Notes: generated from the letters alone by a model not told the origin. Numbered from the stretch's first letter, positions 15,084-22,190 are shown. The stretch: 37,423 nucleotides of DNA from Sedimentisphaerales bacterium (GCA_016936075.1 JAFGPS010000202.1:1-37423), one strand, 5' to 3'. Translations and numbers: made by a program.

Positions 15084-15254
15084 ATGAGCAGGCGAAAAAG
15101 AAAAAGAAAAATATATACATGTCCTCAATGTGGGTACAATTTCAAAAATTTTAAGTGGTTACATTCTTATTCACTTGATGCCTTAATAGCAGTCTGCCCT
15201 AAATGTAGATTATTTATATATAATTGGAGGAAACATGAGCAAATCGAAGATTGA
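15084..15254 (+). CDS. 56-aa zinc-ribbon protein
   Basis: Starts MSRRKRKRKIYTCPQCGYNF and later has VCPKCRLF, a CxxC(x21)CxxC zinc ribbon with a strongly basic N-terminus, so nucleic-acid binding is likely. ATG follows AGAGG. Its 3' end overlaps the HNH gene by 20 bases. Confidence 0.6.
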   Translation: MSRRKRKRKIYTCPQCGYNFKNFKWLHSYSLDALIAVCPKCRLFIYNWRKHEQIED

Positions 15255-15744
15255 ATGGACGGAAATAGTAAAACGTTTCTGGAGCTATGTTGATAAAACT
15301 CAGAGTTGTTGGCTATGGAAAGCTGGATTATTCAGTAATGGTTATGGTCAATTCCGAGTAAGAAACAAAAAGATTAAAGCCCATCGTTTCGCTTATGAAA
15401 TTGCCAATGGGAAAATATTACCTAATATTATAGTATGCCATAGTTGCGACAACCCTAAATGTGTTAATCCTAAACATTTATTTTTATCTACTCACAAAGG
15501 GAATGCTTTAGATAGAGAATTTAAAAAACGTCATCCTCATACGCAAACAGCAGATTTGTCAGGAGAAAAAAATCCTGCTTCTAAAATAAATCCTCTCATT
15601 GTACACACAATACGAAAATACAGGAAAAAAGGTCATACATATAGCCAATTAGTTGGGGGTGTAGAAATTTCATTTAATATAAAACTTTCCAAAAGTCAAA
15701 TAGCAAATATTGTACATAGGAGATGTTGGAAAAATGTCGGATAA
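15235..15744 (+). CDS. HNH (homing-type) endonuclease with DNA-binding tail
   Basis: 169 residues. RFWSYVDKTQSCWLWKAG and NGYGQFRV are the usual N-terminal part of free-standing phage HNH enzymes. The nuclease core has AHRFAYEIANG, then VCHSCDNPKCVNPKHL with His/Cys ligands (C68, C71, C76, H81) and Asn90. The C-terminus (KINPLIVHTIRKYRKKGHTY ... SKSQIANIVHRR) is a helix-turn-helix of the NUMOD kind. The first nine residues, MSKSKIEWT, do not belong to the HNH family but copy the start of the next gene (MSDNSKIEWT), suggesting insertion into that gene's 5' end. Confidence 0.85.
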   Translation: MSKSKIEWTEIVKRFWSYVDKTQSCWLWKAGLFSNGYGQFRVRNKKIKAHRFAYEIANGKILPNIIVCHSCDNPKCVNPKHLFLSTHKGNALDREFKKRHPHTQTADLSGEKNPASKINPLIVHTIRKYRKKGHTYSQLVGGVEISFNIKLSKSQIANIVHRRCWKNVG

Positions 15745-16510
15745 TTCCAAAATAGAATGGACAAACGCATCGTGGTCGCCTGTTGTCGGCTGTACGAAGT
15801 GCTCGCCCGGCTGTCTTAACTGCTATGCCGAGCGGATGGCGAAGAGGTTAAAGGCAATGGGACAGAGGAATTATCGTAACGGCTTTGAGGTTACATGTCA
15901 CCCGCACGTGCTCGATATGCCTTTGAAATGGAAAAAGCCCCGCATGATATTTGTCTGTTCCATGAGCGACCTATTTCATCCGAAAGTGCCGTTCGAGTTT
16001 ATAGATAAAGTAATGGCGGTGATAACGTTGTGCCCTCAACATACTTTTCAGGTATTAACAAAAAGAATTGATAGGATGCTGGAATATTTTAATTTACGAA
16101 GTAAATCAGCAAATTACTGGAAAAAAGCGGTTCCGCTTGGTCGTACTTTAGAGTGGCGAGGATTTTCTTTAGTACCATTCCCGCTTCCCAACCTTTGGCT
16201 CGGTGTCTCGATATGCACGTCGGAGGAAAAAAGGAATATCGAGATATTAAAGCAAATTTCGGCTGCCGTGCGTTTCGTTTCTTTCGAACCGCTTTTGTGT
16301 GATATGGGCGATATTAATCTTGATGGTATCAACTGGGTAATCGTCGGCGGAGAATCCGGACCGAAGAAACGAGAGTGCAAGCTTGAATGGGTGCAGTCGA
16401 TAGTCGACCAATGCAAGACTGTCAATGTACCTGTATTTGTCAAGCAAATCCACGTTGACGGCAAATTATATAAAATGCCACCATATTTTCCACAGGAGTA
16501 TCCAAAATGA
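15734..16510 (+). CDS. DUF5131 (phage Gp37/Gp68) family protein
   Basis: 258 residues. SKIEWTNASWSPVVGC starts the family, followed by the cysteine cluster C20-x2-C23-x3-C27-x2-C30 (CTKCSPGCLNCYAERMAKR). Later come RMIFVCSMSDLFHP, TFQVLTKRIDRM, LWLGVSICT, FVSFEPLL and INWVIVGGESG. These blocks are diagnostic for the Gp37/Gp68 family, which looks like a radical-SAM-type TIM barrel with an Fe-S cysteine set. The biochemical role is not established to my knowledge. The ATG at 15734 lies inside the HNH gene and the stop overlaps the next start. Confidence 0.85.
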   Translation: MSDNSKIEWTNASWSPVVGCTKCSPGCLNCYAERMAKRLKAMGQRNYRNGFEVTCHPHVLDMPLKWKKPRMIFVCSMSDLFHPKVPFEFIDKVMAVITLCPQHTFQVLTKRIDRMLEYFNLRSKSANYWKKAVPLGRTLEWRGFSLVPFPLPNLWLGVSICTSEEKRNIEILKQISAAVRFVSFEPLLCDMGDINLDGINWVIVGGESGPKKRECKLEWVQSIVDQCKTVNVPVFVKQIHVDGKLYKMPPYFPQEYPK

Positions 16511-17148
16511 ATAAAGATAAGATTAAAAAAGCAATAGAATTAATCAATCAAGGATTAGGGTTAGTCTATGATTTCTCTCATCCGATGCCAAGAGCTTCAA
16601 TGTTAAATATATTATTAAAAATTAAAGTACCGCTCGATGAGGACGAGCTAAATACTAATTTACATGAAAATAGTATGAAATTAGTAGATGAACCCAGTCT
16701 GAAAAAGCAAAATGACGAAGAATGGCTTAGCAACAATACTGATCTTCTAATCGAGGAGAATGTAGGAGAAACTCAAGATTCTTTTATTATAATAAACAGA
16801 AAGCATTTAGCGATGGATAAATCAACAATGCCAGATGCCACAAGAATTAATATTGCCGAAACTTCTTTAAGTAAAGCCCTCGACCGCCTCGAAGCCGCAG
16901 AGAAATGCCTCAAATCTGAAAAAACAGTTACCAATGAATTATGCTTTGAAAAAGAGAAGCTGATAGAGGAAATCCAGAAGCTCGAAGCTGAAAACAAGAA
17001 CCTCAATGTCAAGACAGAGCAGGCCGACCAACTAATCGAGGAGAATGTAGGAGAAACTCAAAATTCTTTAAGCAAAGCTATCGACCGTCTTGAAACGAAT
17101 GCCCTCGTAGCCGTTTACAGAGCTTGCCGCAAAGGAGAACAAAGATGA
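16507..17148 (+). CDS. Coiled-coil protein with an internal duplication
   Basis: 213 residues, start ATGA-coupled to DUF5131. The middle and C-terminal parts are Glu/Lys/Leu-rich coiled coil (EKEKLIEEIQKLEAENKNL). The string LLIEENVGETQ(D/N)S occurs twice (about residues 81-92 and 176-187), and SLSKA(L/I)DRLE also occurs twice, so part of the gene was duplicated. The DNA repeats are at 16747-16784 and 17032-17069. Function unknown. Confidence 0.55.
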   Translation: MNKDKIKKAIELINQGLGLVYDFSHPMPRASMLNILLKIKVPLDEDELNTNLHENSMKLVDEPSLKKQNDEEWLSNNTDLLIEENVGETQDSFIIINRKHLAMDKSTMPDATRINIAETSLSKALDRLEAAEKCLKSEKTVTNELCFEKEKLIEEIQKLEAENKNLNVKTEQADQLIEENVGETQNSLSKAIDRLETNALVAVYRACRKGEQR

Positions 17149-17645
17149 GTAAAAAAGAATTTGTAGATGGCACAATATTACTGACTGGCGAAGATGCAAT
17201 GATTGCTTTTAAATCAATATACACCAATAAAGGAGCATACAAAAGAAATTGTTCTTTTTGTAAACACGAAGGCAACGACGAATACTGTACGGGGTGTTCC
17301 GTACTAAATTCAAATAATTGTTGTAGTTGTCATATAAATGCGCCTTGTGACTGGTGTATTAATTGCAAATTTGATGTGTCTCCCTATTTAATCAACTATG
17401 AGAATATAAAAGGCGGCGGAAAAAGAAGATGGGAGTGTTTTAAAGGTAATAAGGATGTATTTGAAAAGCTCGAAAATATCGAAAAATCAGGCTTAAAATT
17501 AACTGCCGAGACGCTTACTACCGGAGAAATAGCTATGTATATCGAAGACATTGAAAAAGATTATGAAATCGAAATTTGTGAAAAAGCGGATTTCAAAACG
17601 AAAATGTGCGAAATGATTTTAGGTTTTAAAGGAGAACAAAGATGA
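17145..17645 (+). CDS. Cysteine-rich hypothetical protein
   Basis: 166 residues from the ATG at 17145, behind AAAGGAGAACAAAG. Multiple Cys pairs (NCSFCKHEG, YCTGCSVL, CCSCHINAPCDWCINC) form one or two zinc sites in residues 35-76. The C-terminal half is acidic and helical. It shares its start/stop junction sequence with the next gene, giving the same C-terminal KGEQR as the gene upstream. Confidence 0.6.
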   Translation: MSKKEFVDGTILLTGEDAMIAFKSIYTNKGAYKRNCSFCKHEGNDEYCTGCSVLNSNNCCSCHINAPCDWCINCKFDVSPYLINYENIKGGGKRRWECFKGNKDVFEKLENIEKSGLKLTAETLTTGEIAMYIEDIEKDYEIEICEKADFKTKMCEMILGFKGEQR

Positions 17646-17956
17646 GTGATTGTAAATTGTGTGGGGAAAATAGCAAAATTATAGAACGTGGTCTTTGCGA
17701 AGAATGTTCTGTGTATTCTGATGAACAGGTTCTGAAAAATAACTTGTTTTCAGATATACAAAAAACAAAAGAGAATGTTAACTACAAAGAAGAAGCATTT
17801 CTTAGGAAGTTTGGATGGGACTGTTCTTGTTCTTTTCCCGGCGCTCTTTGGTTGTGGGTAAAAACTATAAGAGGTATAACAATGGCCACTTCCCGCGACA
17901 ATGCCATAATAATTGAAATGAATATCGAACATTTCAAGAAAAGAGAACAAAAATGA
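17642..17956 (+). CDS. Small zinc-finger-like hypothetical protein
   Basis: 104 residues. An N-terminal CKLCGENSK ... GLCEEC zinc site is followed by a segment with FGWDCSCSFPGALWLWV and a DNAIIIEMN strand. Start is behind AAAGGAGAACAAAG, in ATGA overlap with the previous stop. No family recognised. Confidence 0.55.
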   Translation: MSDCKLCGENSKIIERGLCEECSVYSDEQVLKNNLFSDIQKTKENVNYKEEAFLRKFGWDCSCSFPGALWLWVKTIRGITMATSRDNAIIIEMNIEHFKKREQK

Positions 17957-18225
17957 GTGAGAAGTGGAAAAAAGAATATCATATTATATATGATGAAAAA
18001 GATAATTTAATTGCAACGGCCGATAGCGTTTCATTAGCACAATCTATCGTCCACGATCACAACACATATCAGGGACTGGTGGATGCGCTGGAAATGATTC
18101 AAAACCGCCTACTTGCTAATGGAGAGTGGGATGATGGATGTTTTTATTATCATAAAAGTTCGGCCTCAGAACTCGAAGAGCCACTTAATTTAATTGAGCA
18201 AGCCCTCTCAGAGGCACAAAAATAA
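17953..18225 (+). CDS. 90-aa hypothetical protein
   Basis: ATGA overlap with the upstream gene, leader AAGAGAACAAAA. Contains YHIIYDEKDNLIATADS and a helical acidic tail (LEEPLNLIEQALSEAQ). No motif recognised. It ends the run of coupled small genes before the replication-initiator-like gene. Confidence 0.55.
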   Translation: MSEKWKKEYHIIYDEKDNLIATADSVSLAQSIVHDHNTYQGLVDALEMIQNRLLANGEWDDGCFYYHKSSASELEEPLNLIEQALSEAQK

Positions 18226-18308
18226 AAAATGAGTAGATTTGCCCTAACCGCCCTGAGTTCGGGGCGGAGAAAGGACGTGAAATAGAAGACTATGGCAAGG
18301 AAGCTGAA

Positions 18309-19088
18309 ATGGAATTTATAAAGATAAATAACTTCGAGAAATTCCAGCATTATAAAGACCGAAGGCCGACATGGATTAAATTACTTACTGAGATAATTGA
18401 TCAGTTTGATGCGGAAGGAAATCCGAAAAAATATTACATTTTACCGGACACTGCAAAGAACACTTTTTTGCATTTATTGTGTCTAAGAGCTAATTATATA
18501 GACAAAATTCCTTACCCAAACGATAAATGGCTAAAAAAACGGCTTGGTCTTAGTCGTATATCACTGCAACCCCTTGTAGTTGTTGGATTTATATCTATTG
18601 ATAGCAATTCTGTATCAAAACCGTATCAATCTGTATCAAAACCGTATCAAGATGATACGGAAGTGGTACGCCAGAGAGAGAGAGAGAGTAAGAGTAAGAG
18701 AGAGAGAGAGAGTAAGAGACAATTTCTCGAATTTGTTTTTCTTACTGATGAGGAAAACAAAAAATTGATTGAACGCTACGGCGATTATAATACTCATAAG
18801 TTGATAGATTCTCTAAATCGATACATCGGCTCAAAAGGTGTCAAATATAAATCACACTATTTCACAATATTGAATTTTGCTAAGCGGGACAATATTCCTG
18901 AGCTAGAAACTCCTGACCAGAAAAAAGCCAGCGAAGCCGAGCAGTTCGAAAAACTCAAGCAGGAACTCCGCAAAGAAGATGGCCAGTTTTACAGGGAGCG
19001 GACAACCGATGAACTTCAAGCCATGCTCAAAGACAAAAATCACATTACAAGACGCTGGCTGATTAAGGAAATCCTGGAAGAAAGGTAA
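18309..19088 (+). CDS. Replication-initiator-like protein carrying internal iterons
   Basis: 259 residues. The N-terminus (FIKINNFEKFQHYKDRRPTW, then IDKIPYPNDKWLKKRLGLSR) resembles the winged-helix start of phage replisome-organiser and DnaD-type proteins. A low-complexity linker, (SVSKPYQ)x2 then RERESKSKRERESK, separates it from a C-terminal helical domain (FLEFVFLTDEENKKLIERYG). This architecture, with an iteron array inside the linker DNA, parallels lambda O. The RBS is AAGGAAG. An initiator role is inference; no helicase loader or helicase gene is seen beside it. Confidence 0.55.
   Translation: MEFIKINNFEKFQHYKDRRPTWIKLLTEIIDQFDAEGNPKKYYILPDTAKNTFLHLLCLRANYIDKIPYPNDKWLKKRLGLSRISLQPLVVVGFISIDSNSVSKPYQSVSKPYQDDTEVVRQRERESKSKRERESKRQFLEFVFLTDEENKKLIERYGDYNTHKLIDSLNRYIGSKGVKYKSHYFTILNFAKRDNIPELETPDQKKASEAEQFEKLKQELRKEDGQFYRERTTDELQAMLKDKNHITRRWLIKEILEER
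18609..18658. repeat. Candidate replication origin: iterons inside the initiator-like gene
   Basis: Two perfect 21-bp units (18609-18629, 18630-18650) place GTATCA at 18612, 18623, 18633 and 18644, that is with 11, 10 and 11 bp between starts, nearly one helical turn. An inverted copy, TGATAC, follows at 18653-18658. Regularly phased short repeats within the initiator gene are typical of lambda-type origins. Confidence 0.5.
18673..18720 (+). repeat. Purine (GA)n tract next to the iterons
   Basis: About 45 bases of almost pure GAGAGA/GTAAGA repeat follow the iterons on the plus strand and encode Arg/Glu/Ser/Lys residues. Polypurine tracts can form unusual DNA structures, and one beside an iteron array may serve as a duplex-unwinding or binding element. 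This role is inference. Confidence 0.6.
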
Positions 19089-19091
19089 AAA

Positions 19092-19166
19092 ATGGAAATC
19101 AAACAAGAAGAGATATTAAAAAAATTAGCAACTGATAAAAAAGAAAAGAGTAATGATGGCAATTAA
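19092..19166 (+). CDS. Possible 24-aa peptide
   Basis: ATG four bases after the previous stop, behind GAAAGG; very Lys/Glu-rich; its end overlaps the start of the nuclease gene. Support is only the context. Confidence 0.3.
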   Translation: MEIKQEEILKKLATDKKEKSNDGN

Positions 19167-19755
19167 TGATAGAAGAGATAGATGCGAACTTTGTAAAAAC
19201 TGGGTTAAAGGAGATGACGGCTGGGGCCTGTGCGAATTAATAATTCAGCCGACTAAATATTTCCAAATTTGTGAAAAATTTCGTCAAAAAGAAAAAATAG
19301 CTGTAATTCATTACGAATGGCGAAATAAAACGCAGGACGTTGTTATGGGCGGGCGGCATTTACTTTTCAAGAGCAAAATCGAATATCGCTATGCTCAATA
19401 CCTGCAAAAGCTACTGGAACTGGGAGCGATAGATTTTTGGGGCTATGAAAATAAAACCTTTGAGTTCGCGGAAAGATACCGAAAGCGGAGCATATACACA
19501 CCGGACTTCGAGGTTCACGAAACACATTGCGGCCATAAATTAATATCATGGCACGAGGTAAAAACTTCACTACGCCAGAATGATATTCGTAGATTCAAGT
19601 TGATGGCAGCCGATTATCCGATGGAAGAAATGGTCTTGGTTCTGCCGTACTGCTCTCACAACACGAAGCAGAGTAGGCTCAGAGGCAATGCCCAAAAATA
19701 TGTTCGGCGGATATTCTACTGCGATCCATATTTCAGGAAATTCGGGATTAAATAA
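19153..19755 (+). CDS. PD-(D/E)XK nuclease (DUF1064-like) with N-terminal zinc site
   Basis: 200 residues. The N-terminus carries a Cys set (CELCKNW, GLCEL, ICEKF). The C-terminal domain has FKSKIEYRYAQYLQKLLELG with Glu77, then YTPDFEVHE with Asp118, then WHEVKTSL with Glu135 and Lys137. That is the E ... D ... ExK nuclease pattern found in DUF1064 and related phage endonucleases. LKLMAADYPM-type helices follow. It may resolve branched DNA or nick during replication. Two adjacent ATGs at 19153 and 19156 cannot be told apart. Confidence 0.75.
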   Translation: MMAINDRRDRCELCKNWVKGDDGWGLCELIIQPTKYFQICEKFRQKEKIAVIHYEWRNKTQDVVMGGRHLLFKSKIEYRYAQYLQKLLELGAIDFWGYENKTFEFAERYRKRSIYTPDFEVHETHCGHKLISWHEVKTSLRQNDIRRFKLMAADYPMEEMVLVLPYCSHNTKQSRLRGNAQKYVRRIFYCDPYFRKFGIK

Positions 19756-19781
19756 TGGATTAAAGCGAAAAGGGAATAAAG

Positions 19782-19964
19782 ATGGAACTATGCAAGGAAT
19801 GCGAAGAGCGGGCGATTCAAATCAAAAAAGAAGGTTTATGCCCGCTGTGTCAAAAAAGAAGAATGTTGTACTACCCGGACAAGAAGAAATTCGTTTGCGG
19901 AGAATGCGGGAGGATGTTTTACATGGATGTCCGGTGTTTATTAAAAACCGTGAAGCCATCTTAG
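19782..19964 (+). CDS. 60-aa zinc-ribbon protein
   Basis: CKECEERA, CPLCQKRRMLYY and VCGECGRMFYM give six clear Cys ligands in CxxC pairs. It starts behind GGGAATAAAG. It is the last plus-strand gene before the convergent minus-strand array. Function unknown. Confidence 0.6.
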   Translation: MELCKECEERAIQIKKEGLCPLCQKRRMLYYPDKKKFVCGECGRMFYMDVRCLLKTVKPS

Positions 19965-19972
19965 TCCCATTA

Positions 19973-20185
19973 TTAACTCCTTTCCGTGCCCCAGCCTAAG
20001 GACTTAGAAATTTCTGGTGTAAATCCACCTAAGTCCTCAAACAGTCGCTTCTTAAAATACTCTCCACATTCACCACTCACCATCCAAAAACCTATTTTGG
20101 CAAATCGCCACGTATGACACATTTCATAATGGGACATTGGATCAATCTGTTTCTTTCGTTCTTCTGTTAGGTTACATTCACTCAT
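19973..20185 (-). CDS. Cassette-array gene 6: 70-aa hypothetical protein
   Basis: Begins MSECNLTEERKKQIDPMSHY and contains FWMVSGECGEYFKKRLFEDL and a Gly-Phe-rich end. I recognise no family, but the compact Trp/Cys-containing fold looks real. The start is fixed by the array leader GAAAGGGACTAAAA immediately upstream on the minus strand. It is the most promoter-distal member of the array and converges on the zinc-ribbon gene. Confidence 0.65.
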   Translation of the reverse strand: MSECNLTEERKKQIDPMSHYEMCHTWRFAKIGFWMVSGECGEYFKKRLFEDLGGFTPEISKSLGWGTERS

Positions 20186-20198
20186 TTTTAGTCCCTTT

Positions 20199-20242
20199 CT
20201 GTTAAGTTAAATCCCGCCCCCGCCTACGCGGCAAGGGGCGGG
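20199..20242 (-). repeat. GC-rich hairpin element A before cassette 6
   Basis: CCCGCCCC (20213-20220) and GGGGCGGG (20235-20242) form an 8-bp stem, extended by a GCC/GGC inner stem. The 25 bases CTGTTAAGTTAAATCC + CGCCCCCGC next to it are identical to element B at 21389-21413. It may terminate or process the array transcript. Confidence 0.6.
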
Positions 20243-20254
20243 AACTAAAAATAC

Positions 20255-20854
20255 TCAATTCAACGGGCATCTCACGACTTGTGCTCCACTGCCATAGCGG
20301 AGTATGCCACGCCAAGTGTAGAGTGGAATATCAGCCGAATTATCTTCGAGCGATTTTCCGATTACAACTTCGATTTGTTCGGTTTGGCCTATGGTTCCTA
20401 CAGGTGCGGGCTTGTGAGTAACACTCTTAATAACGCCGACCAAATCTCTTTCGGGGTTACTTTCACCGCCTTGGCCACCCGTTAACCAGTTGACTTGTGT
20501 GCCGACTCGAAGGTTTTCGGCTTCCTTTTCAGTGATTACATTCGGATTTTCCTCGGCCTGTTTATGGCCAGTAACAATTTGAAAAGCGTTAACGAAATAC
20601 CCTCTCGCTTTTTGGGCTTGGGTTATATACCAGTTACGATGCTGCCCGCACTCTTCCACATAAACTCGAAGAGCCGCACCGTCAAGGTCTGAGGGGTCAT
20701 CAAATTCGATCCAGCACTTTACATCTTTGCGATAGCCGTTCAAATAAATTCGTTCAGCTATCTCTCCGCGGCCCCACCAACAGGCATCAAAGCCCGCCTC
20801 GGTGAGTTTTACAATGATTTTTTCCTGTTTTTCTGTGAGTTTGTAAGTTTTCAT
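20255..20854 (-). CDS. Cassette-array gene 5: 199-aa hypothetical protein
   Basis: The largest array gene. The N-terminal half (EKQEKIIVKLTEAGFDACWW, YRKDVKCWIEFDDP) has a helix followed by strand-rich sequence. The C-terminal half (GVIKSVTHKPAPVGTIGQTE, then VEVVIGK-like strands) looks like a small beta-barrel. No family recognised. The start is set by the standard array leader. It may bind nucleic acid or a host protein; nothing in the sequence decides. Confidence 0.65.
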   Translation of the reverse strand: MKTYKLTEKQEKIIVKLTEAGFDACWWGRGEIAERIYLNGYRKDVKCWIEFDDPSDLDGAALRVYVEECGQHRNWYITQAQKARGYFVNAFQIVTGHKQAEENPNVITEKEAENLRVGTQVNWLTGGQGGESNPERDLVGVIKSVTHKPAPVGTIGQTEQIEVVIGKSLEDNSADIPLYTWRGILRYGSGAQVVRCPLN

Positions 20855-20879
20855 TTTTAGTCCCTTTCTAATTCTAATT

Positions 20880-21044
20880 TTAAATTTTACACAAATGAAT
20901 TAACTTTTTAGGAATGACTGCTAAAAACCTACCATTGCTTTTTTCGGTTTTTAGACATAATTCACCCAGTCGATTTCGGCAAAAATCTTGCGGATGAAAT
21001 TGATTTGTGTTTTTTATTGTTCTTCTCCAAGTTTTTATTTTCAT
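20880..21044 (-). CDS. Possible 54-aa ORF in the array, without the array leader
   Basis: Starts MKIKTWRRTIKNTNQF and is basic with three Cys. Unlike its neighbours it lacks GAAAGGGACTAAAA; only a CGAGG ten bases upstream could serve as ribosome site, and TATAAT-like bases overlap that region. It lies in the otherwise gene-free stretch 20855-21189. It may be a decayed cassette. Confidence 0.35.
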   Translation of the reverse strand: MKIKTWRRTIKNTNQFHPQDFCRNRLGELCLKTEKSNGRFLAVIPKKLIHLCKI

Positions 21045-21068
21045 ATTATTATAGCCTCGATATTATGG

Positions 21069-21100
21069 TTAGCCCTTTAAGGAGCTATGAGGGCTAACCC
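21069..21100 (-). repeat. Hairpin in the array
   Basis: GGTTAGCCCT and AGGGCTAACC form a perfect 10-bp stem around a 13-base loop. No T-run follows on either strand, so this is more likely a processing or folding element than a simple terminator. Confidence 0.55.
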
Positions 21101-21106
21101 GCAATT

Positions 21107-21173
21107 TCCACGGCCCCAGCCGAGCTAAAAGCTCACTCCTGTTACAGCGAATTGAACGCTGCGTGGAAATCAT
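21107..21173 (-). ncRNA. Candidate three-way-junction RNA
   Basis: Closing stem ATTTCCACG/CGTGGAAAT (9 bp, perfect) encloses two hairpins, GAGCT-AAA-AGCTC and CAGCG-AATTGAA-CGCTG. On the minus strand this would fold as a compact three-way junction just 3' of the 59-aa gene at 21190-21369. It lacks a hammerhead core (no CUGAUGA), and I match it to no known riboswitch. Confidence 0.45.
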
Positions 21174-21189
21174 CGACTTATTATTGGTA

Positions 21190-21369
21190 TTATGCAGTAA
21201 ATCCTGCATAATATTGTATGATTAATCTTTCGCGATTTTCATCATTTAACTCGAAAATCGGGTTGATGTTGTAGGCAGTAACAGTTTTTTTGACTGCTCG
21301 CCGACAAATTGGAATATAATGACTTTTTAAGATAGCCTTTACTTCTTTTTTATTTGTTTTTGCGTTCAT
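21190..21369 (-). CDS. Cassette-array gene 4: 59-aa hypothetical protein
   Basis: ATG at 21369, directly after the array leader GAAAGGGACTAAAA; stop at 21190-21192. It begins MNAKTNKKEVKAILKSHYIP and ends RLIIQYYAGFTA. Basic N-terminus, helical, with one Cys. The leader makes the call firm despite its size. Function unknown. Confidence 0.65.
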   Translation of the reverse strand: MNAKTNKKEVKAILKSHYIPICRRAVKKTVTAYNINPIFELNDENRERLIIQYYAGFTA

Positions 21370-21388
21370 TTTTAGTCCCTTTCTGTTT

Positions 21389-21436
21389 CTGTTAAGTTAA
21401 ATCCCGCCCCCGCTCTTACAGGCAAGGGGCGGGATT
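21389..21436 (-). repeat. GC-rich hairpin element B before cassette 4
   Basis: AATCCCGCCCC (21400-21410) and GGGGCGGGATT (21426-21436) form an 11-bp perfect stem. Its left side is a copy of element A at 20199-20223. It separates cassettes 3 and 4. Confidence 0.6.
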
Positions 21437-21460
21437 AAAAATAAGTGCTTAATCAATTAA

Positions 21461-21826
21461 TTAAATTCCTGTAATTTTTAGATCATAATCACCGTATGAT
21501 TCACCGATGATTTGATTTATTATTTGTGCGGCCGAGGGGTTGCAAAGTATTTCTTCACCATACCCGCTACCAAAATAGTAAACTGGGTAATCTGTTATTT
21601 GTTTTGCCCAAGCTGGTTTGTCGGTCGCTTCTTCAATACAAATCGATTCAATTTCCTCCGCGGAATCGTAAATTGCGAACCAAAAACCATCACCAAGATT
21701 ATAAGCATAATTGTTGCAGAGAGCTTTTGCAAAGTCATGTAAAGAATCTGCTTCGCATTCTGCTTTGATTTGCCCTCGCCGAAGTGTATGAGGCCCATAA
21801 ACCCATTTTGCCTTATATCGTGCCAT
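21461..21826 (-). CDS. Cassette-array gene 3: 121-aa hypothetical protein
   Basis: Starts MARYKAKWVYGPHTLRRGQI and contains EADSLHDFAKALCNNY, an acidic EEIESICIEEATDK and a C-terminal DYDLKITGI strand. The sequence alternates strands and helices and looks like a small alpha/beta domain. No family recognised. Start behind the array leader. Confidence 0.65.
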   Translation of the reverse strand: MARYKAKWVYGPHTLRRGQIKAECEADSLHDFAKALCNNYAYNLGDGFWFAIYDSAEEIESICIEEATDKPAWAKQITDYPVYYFGSGYGEEILCNPSAAQIINQIIGESYGDYDLKITGI

Positions 21827-21887
21827 TTTTAGTCCCTTTCAAAAATTGTTATTAATAATTCCCTACAAAAATTAATAAAGCCCATAA

Positions 21888-21918
21888 ACCGAGGCTGCGT
21901 ACAGCCCCGGATTGCAGG
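21888..21918 (-). repeat. Hairpin element C between cassettes 2 and 3
   Basis: CCGAGGCTG-CGTA-CAGCCCCGG folds into a stem with one mismatch and a four-base loop; flanking AGCC and GGCT can extend it. Upstream (toward 21846) a small AT palindrome is also present. Confidence 0.5.
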
Positions 21919-21923
21919 CTCTA

Positions 21924-22163
21924 TCAAATATTACCCACCGCATATTCTCCGGCCAAAGTGGGGGCTATAGCTTTGAGCCATCGTGCATCCTCCTCCGAAG
22001 CAGGTGACCATACATCATCGTCATCTAATCTCAGGCAAGCGCGTATCTTGTATAACAGGCCGCTGCGTGGGCGGATTAGATCAATATCATTTACCACAGC
22101 GCCCCACGATTCGTTTGTGATATTCTCTGCAATATTTTCCACTAATTTTAAATTTGTTTTCAT
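21924..22163 (-). CDS. Cassette-array gene 2: 79-aa hypothetical protein
   Basis: Begins MKTNLKLVENIAENITNESW and contains LRLDDDDVWSPASEEDARWL. It is acidic and helical, a composition common among small phage inhibitors or DNA mimics, but nothing diagnostic is present. Start behind the array leader. Confidence 0.6.
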   Translation of the reverse strand: MKTNLKLVENIAENITNESWGAVVNDIDLIRPRSGLLYKIRACLRLDDDDVWSPASEEDARWLKAIAPTLAGEYAVGNI

Positions 22164-22190
22164 TTTTAGTCCCTTTCAGTTCTTTTACGC

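Larger units (their letters stand above)
17131..17958 (+). repeat. Reused gene junction AAAGGAGAACAAAGATGAGT, three copies
   Basis: At 17131-17150 and 17628-17647 the 20 bases are identical; at 17939-17958 18 of 20 match. Each contains the ribosome site, the upstream stop and the downstream start, so three unrelated genes end in K(G/R)EQ(R/K) and begin MS. Confidence 0.75.

Noticed and set aside
21107-21173. Hammerhead ribozyme
   Set aside because: The three-way shape is suggestive, but the catalytic core CUGAUGA and the GAAA box are not in the right places.
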